A stretch of 17,270 nucleotides of DNA, from assembly GCA_910583795.1 (NCBI GenBank), contig CAJTZQ010000074.1, forward strand, positions 1-17,270, in the 5' to 3' direction. Made by a program: the position numbers and the translations under genes. Each line of letters starts with the position of its first letter. Positions within the stretch are counted from its first letter, which is position 1. Positions 15,432 to 17,270 of this stretch are shown piece after piece. The stretch is from an uncultured Muribaculaceae bacterium (GTDB taxonomy: Bacteria; Bacteroidota; Bacteroidia; Bacteroidales; Muribaculaceae). The notes beneath the pieces are model-generated. The model did no database searches. It had not been told where the DNA came from and saw only the letters and a list, made by a program, of their open reading frames with translations.

Positions 15432-15707
15432 AAGTCATAAGTCAGAGTTATGAGTTATTAGGTTAAGAACAATCTGATAATCTGAATTTTCGGTCGGAGA
15501 CGAACGACTCTATATAAGTTTTCGAAACTAAATTATTTAACATTTAAAATTTGATGGCATGAAAAAACGAATCATGTGGATCGCTTTTGCGACGATAGCC
15601 GCCGCTGTAGCAGTTGCCGGCTACTACGACCATTCTCAGACAGAAGGTCTCACCCCTCTCCAGATCGCCAACATCGAGAGCCTTTCCAACACACCTCAGA
15701 CTCCGTT
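15414..15707 (+). repeat. 294-bp direct repeat, unit A (identical to 16796-17089)
   Basis: Base-by-base comparison shows no difference between this block and 16796-17089, exactly 1382 bp downstream. It runs from the last codons of the propeller gene through the 127-bp spacer and the first 49-50 codons of the NVEALA gene. DNA on both sides of the block differs between units, so the identity has sharp edges. The spacer part (15432-15558) includes AAGTCATAAGTCAG- and AATCTGATAATCTGA-type short repeats and a weak TAAGTTTT at 15515 that might be a -7 element. Confidence 0.9.
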
Positions 15708-15792
15708 CGATAAGTCGTGTGTGAAAGGTGATAAGTTTTGTACGCCTAACTATATGGGGTCAATAGAGGATACGAGACCTGTAAACTGGTAA
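15559..15792 (+). CDS. NVEALA-family secreted peptide, copy A
   Basis: A 77-residue protein of the NVEALA type, a Bacteroidales family of small secreted proteins of unknown function that are often encoded beside propeller lipoproteins. Residues 1-21 form a leader with basic start and hydrophobic core (MKKRIMWIAFATIAAAVAVA). The family motif is seen as ANIESLS at 37-43, a variant of NVEALA. The C-terminal third has two cysteines (C54 and C61, CX6C) and ends in PVNW. It stops 2 bases before the ATG of propeller copy 2, so the two are likely translationally coupled. Its first 49 codons lie in a block identical to the next copy, while the C-terminal 25 residues differ at seven positions. No processing enzyme is encoded in the window. 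Whether the Cys-containing end is released as a signal, toxin or ligand is not known. Confidence 0.82.
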   Translation: MKKRIMWIAFATIAAAVAVAGYYDHSQTEGLTPLQIANIESLSNTPQTPFDKSCVKGDKFCTPNYMGSIEDTRPVNW

Positions 15793-15794
15793 GT

Positions 15795-16813
15795 ATGAAA
15801 GTGAGCAATGTATTCAGAATATATCCGGTATTCGCATTGCTGGTGGGGTTCCTGTCATGCGGGAGGAACCCCGCCTCTTCCATTGAGGAGCATTGCGGGA
15901 AAAGAGACAAGATTGAAACTGTGGAGTTGATTTCAATTGAGGAGAAGTTGCCTGAGATACATTCATATTCCACAGTATTTATGTTAGGAGACACACTTAT
16001 AATCAATGACAGTGAATCAACCGACAAACGTTTTTTTGCATACGATATAAAAGAGGACAGGTATCTTGGGAATTTCGGAAAATTTGGAGAGGGTCCCGGT
16101 GAGATTGCGAATTTCGGCAGCATAATAATCGATCCGGTGAAACACATTCTTTACGGAATGAGTTATGCAACATGGTATATGACAGGTCTTGATGTTAAGA
16201 AAGCGTTGTCAGACCCGGACTACAAGGCGTTTCTCAAAATGAAGCCCAAGGAAATAGAGGGGGTCACACCTGTGCTTGGATCTGGAGACTGGCTTAATGA
16301 TTCGACGGCATATTATGAGGTGGCTGTCCCCAACGAGGATTGGACAGAGTTTGATAACCGGATAGGTCTTGTCAATCTCAACGACGGAAGCATAAGCCTG
16401 ATCGAGGATAACGGTTTTGGCAAAAATACGGATAACAGATTGACAGTATCCATTAAGAACAGGCTTATGATATCGACCGGTAGAGTGCATGACCAGATCC
16501 GTATTTTCGATCTTGAAGGGAATTTAAAAAAAGTAATCTATGGTCCTGATTATACGGAAAAAAGACATAGACCAAGATTTGAATACTTCTATCAATCTTG
16601 TATCGGGAAGGATGAAATCTATGCAAGTTATTTGAATGAATATATTCTTGAAAAAACTTACCGGAAGATATCATAGTCATGGATTTGGACGGGAAGTATA
16701 AGAAGACGCTTCATGTCGGAAAGCCGATATGCGGCATGGAGTATAATGAAACTTTCAACCGACTTTACCTGAGCACCAATGATTATCCGCAGTTAGGATA
16801 CATACAGCTGTAG
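15795..16813 (+). pseudogene. BF3164/TolB-like propeller lipoprotein copy 2, A-tract frameshift
   Basis: Second copy of the propeller lipoprotein. It opens MKVSNVFRIYPVFALLVGFL, with the lipobox cysteine again at 22, then the propeller motif FGKFGEGPGEIANFGS and strands closely matching copy 1. The intact frame stops at 16676 after 293 residues, with the odd tail TYRKIS. Restoring one base to the A-run at 16651-16656 (six A here, seven A at 15268-15274 in copy 1) makes the frame read EDIIVMDLDGKYKKTLHVGK and continue to the shared TAG at 16811-16813. The locus is 1019 bp, exactly one base short of copy 1. The truncated product keeps most of the propeller but would lack the last blade. The frame break could be a fixed mutation, reversible slippage or a sequencing or assembly error. 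It follows NVEALA copy A by 2 bp. Confidence 0.85.
15845..15872. repeat. Intragenic hairpin at lipobox codons, copy 2
   Basis: The same 9-bp stem as in copy 1: GGGGTTCCT (15845-15853) with AGGAACCCC (15864-15872). The loop GTCATGCGGG differs from copy 1 by one base (A for C). Confidence 0.75.
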
Positions 16814-17089
16814 AAGTCATAAGTCAGAGTTATGAGTTATTAGGTTAAGAACAATCTGATAATCTGAATTTTCGGTCGGAGACGAACGACTCTATATAAG
16901 TTTTCGAAACTAAATTATTTAACATTTAAAATTTGATGGCATGAAAAAACGAATCATGTGGATCGCTTTTGCGACGATAGCCGCCGCTGTAGCAGTTGCC
17001 GGCTACTACGACCATTCTCAGACAGAAGGTCTCACCCCTCTCCAGATCGCCAACATCGAGAGCCTTTCCAACACACCTCAGACTCCGTT
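16796..17089 (+). repeat. 294-bp direct repeat, unit B (identical to 15414-15707)
   Basis: Second occurrence of the identical block. It includes the end of propeller copy 2, the spacer 16814-16940 and the 5' two thirds of the second NVEALA gene. The tandem period measured from NVEALA start to start (15559 to 16941) and from propeller stop to stop (15431 to 16813) is 1382 bp in both cases. Confidence 0.9.
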
Positions 17090-17174
17090 TGACAAGGCGT
17101 GTATAAAAGGCAATCATTATTGTACACCCAACTATATGGGGCCAATAGAGGATACAGAACCTGTAAATTGGTAA
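16941..17174 (+). CDS. NVEALA-family secreted peptide, copy B
   Basis: A 77-residue paralogue of copy A. Residues 1-52 are the same, including leader and ANIESLS motif. After that, seven of 25 residues differ: S53A, V55I, D58N, K59H, F60Y, S68P and R73E, while C54, C61 and the CTPNYMG and PVNW elements stay fixed. Nucleotide differences in this end include silent changes (for example GAT/GAC, CCT/CCC, AAC/AAT), so the end has diverged for longer than the identical upstream part. It is followed after 2 bp by the third propeller gene. Substrate, partner and processing are unknown; coupling to the lipoprotein is inferred from spacing. Confidence 0.82.
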   Translation: MKKRIMWIAFATIAAAVAVAGYYDHSQTEGLTPLQIANIESLSNTPQTPFDKACIKGNHYCTPNYMGPIEDTEPVNW

Positions 17175-17176
17175 GT

Positions 17177-17270
17177 ATGAAATTGCGCATTGCAGTCAGA
17201 GCATATCTGGCATCGGCATTGCTGGTGGGGTTCCTGTCATGCGGGAGGAACCCCGCCTCTTCCATAGAGG
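17177..17270 (+). CDS. BF3164/TolB-like propeller lipoprotein copy 3, cut by window end
   Basis: Only the first 31 codons are inside the window. The protein begins MKLRIAVRAYLASALLVGFL and has the lipobox cysteine at 22 followed by GRNPASSIE, which matches copies 1 and 2. Residues 3-13 differ from both other copies, whereas residues 14-31 are the same. Whether this copy is intact cannot be judged. It starts 2 bp after NVEALA copy B, and its presence shows that the array continues beyond the window. Confidence 0.8.
   Translation, partial: MKLRIAVRAYLASALLVGFLSCGRNPASSIE
17227..17254. repeat. Intragenic hairpin at lipobox codons, copy 3
   Basis: GGGGTTCCT (17227-17235) pairs with AGGAACCCC (17246-17254). 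It sits 1382 bp after the copy 2 hairpin, and the loop matches copy 2 exactly. Confidence 0.75.

Noticed and set aside
15432..15558. A riboswitch or small RNA in the spacer before NVEALA
   Set aside because: The identity between two units comes from recent duplication or conversion, not evidence of RNA function; the possible stems (GTCG/CGAC) are only 4 bp.
14412..17270. An insertion sequence or transposon causing the tandem repeats
   Set aside because: No transposase gene and no terminal inverted repeats at the unit borders; the period coincides with gene boundaries, pointing to tandem duplication.

Overview
The window looks like a chromosomal segment of a Bacteroidales bacterium. A gut member of the Muribaculaceae or Bacteroides type is my best guess; no rRNA or marker gene fixes the family. 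The signs are a Bacteroidetes-type class II aldolase, a Wzc-like kinase with a PHP phosphatase partner, a Wzi barrel, NVEALA peptides, propeller lipoproteins with the GxGPGE motif, and weak or absent Shine-Dalgarno sequences.

Layout: (1) 1-905, 3' part of a housekeeping class II fructose-bisphosphate aldolase, ending in a clear terminator. (2) 1001-6731, an AT-rich variable block of a Wzx/Wzy-dependent surface polysaccharide locus: a CapM-like GT4 (-), flippase, EpsG/Wzy-like polymerase and GT2 (+), and a second GT4 (-). (3) 6771-11917, the conserved export and control genes, all on the minus strand with 19-39 bp gaps: WecA/TagO-like initiating phosphotransferase, Wza-like export lipoprotein, Wzc-like tyrosine autokinase and CpsB/YwqE-like PHP phosphatase. 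The second GT4 is probably the last gene of this operon. (4) 12011-13968, on the plus strand: a Wzi-type outer-membrane barrel, then a small lipocalin-like lipoprotein. (5) 13969-14287, a gene-free stretch with hairpins and G-rich degenerate repeats. (6) 14288-17270, a tandem array: a putative 35-residue lipoprotein, then BF3164/TolB-like six-bladed propeller lipoproteins alternating with NVEALA peptides, with a period of exactly 1382 bp.

How the genes work together: the WecA-like enzyme loads a sugar phosphate on undecaprenyl phosphate, and the three glycosyltransferases extend it. Wzx flips the unit, the EpsG-like protein polymerises it, the Wzc/PHP pair controls chain length and export by tyrosine phosphorylation and dephosphorylation, Wza carries the polymer out, and Wzi helps hold it on the surface. 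No nucleotide-sugar synthesis genes are present, so precursors must come from elsewhere.

The most unusual part is the terminal array. Two propeller lipoprotein copies are broken by different lesions: an in-frame TAA in the first, and loss of one A from an A-tract in the second. A 294-bp block covering the spacer and the first two thirds of the NVEALA gene is identical between units. The C-terminal Cys-containing end of the NVEALA peptide and the start of the lipoprotein signal peptide differ between units. This looks like a duplicating, gene-converting peptide/receptor-like cassette; its function is unknown.
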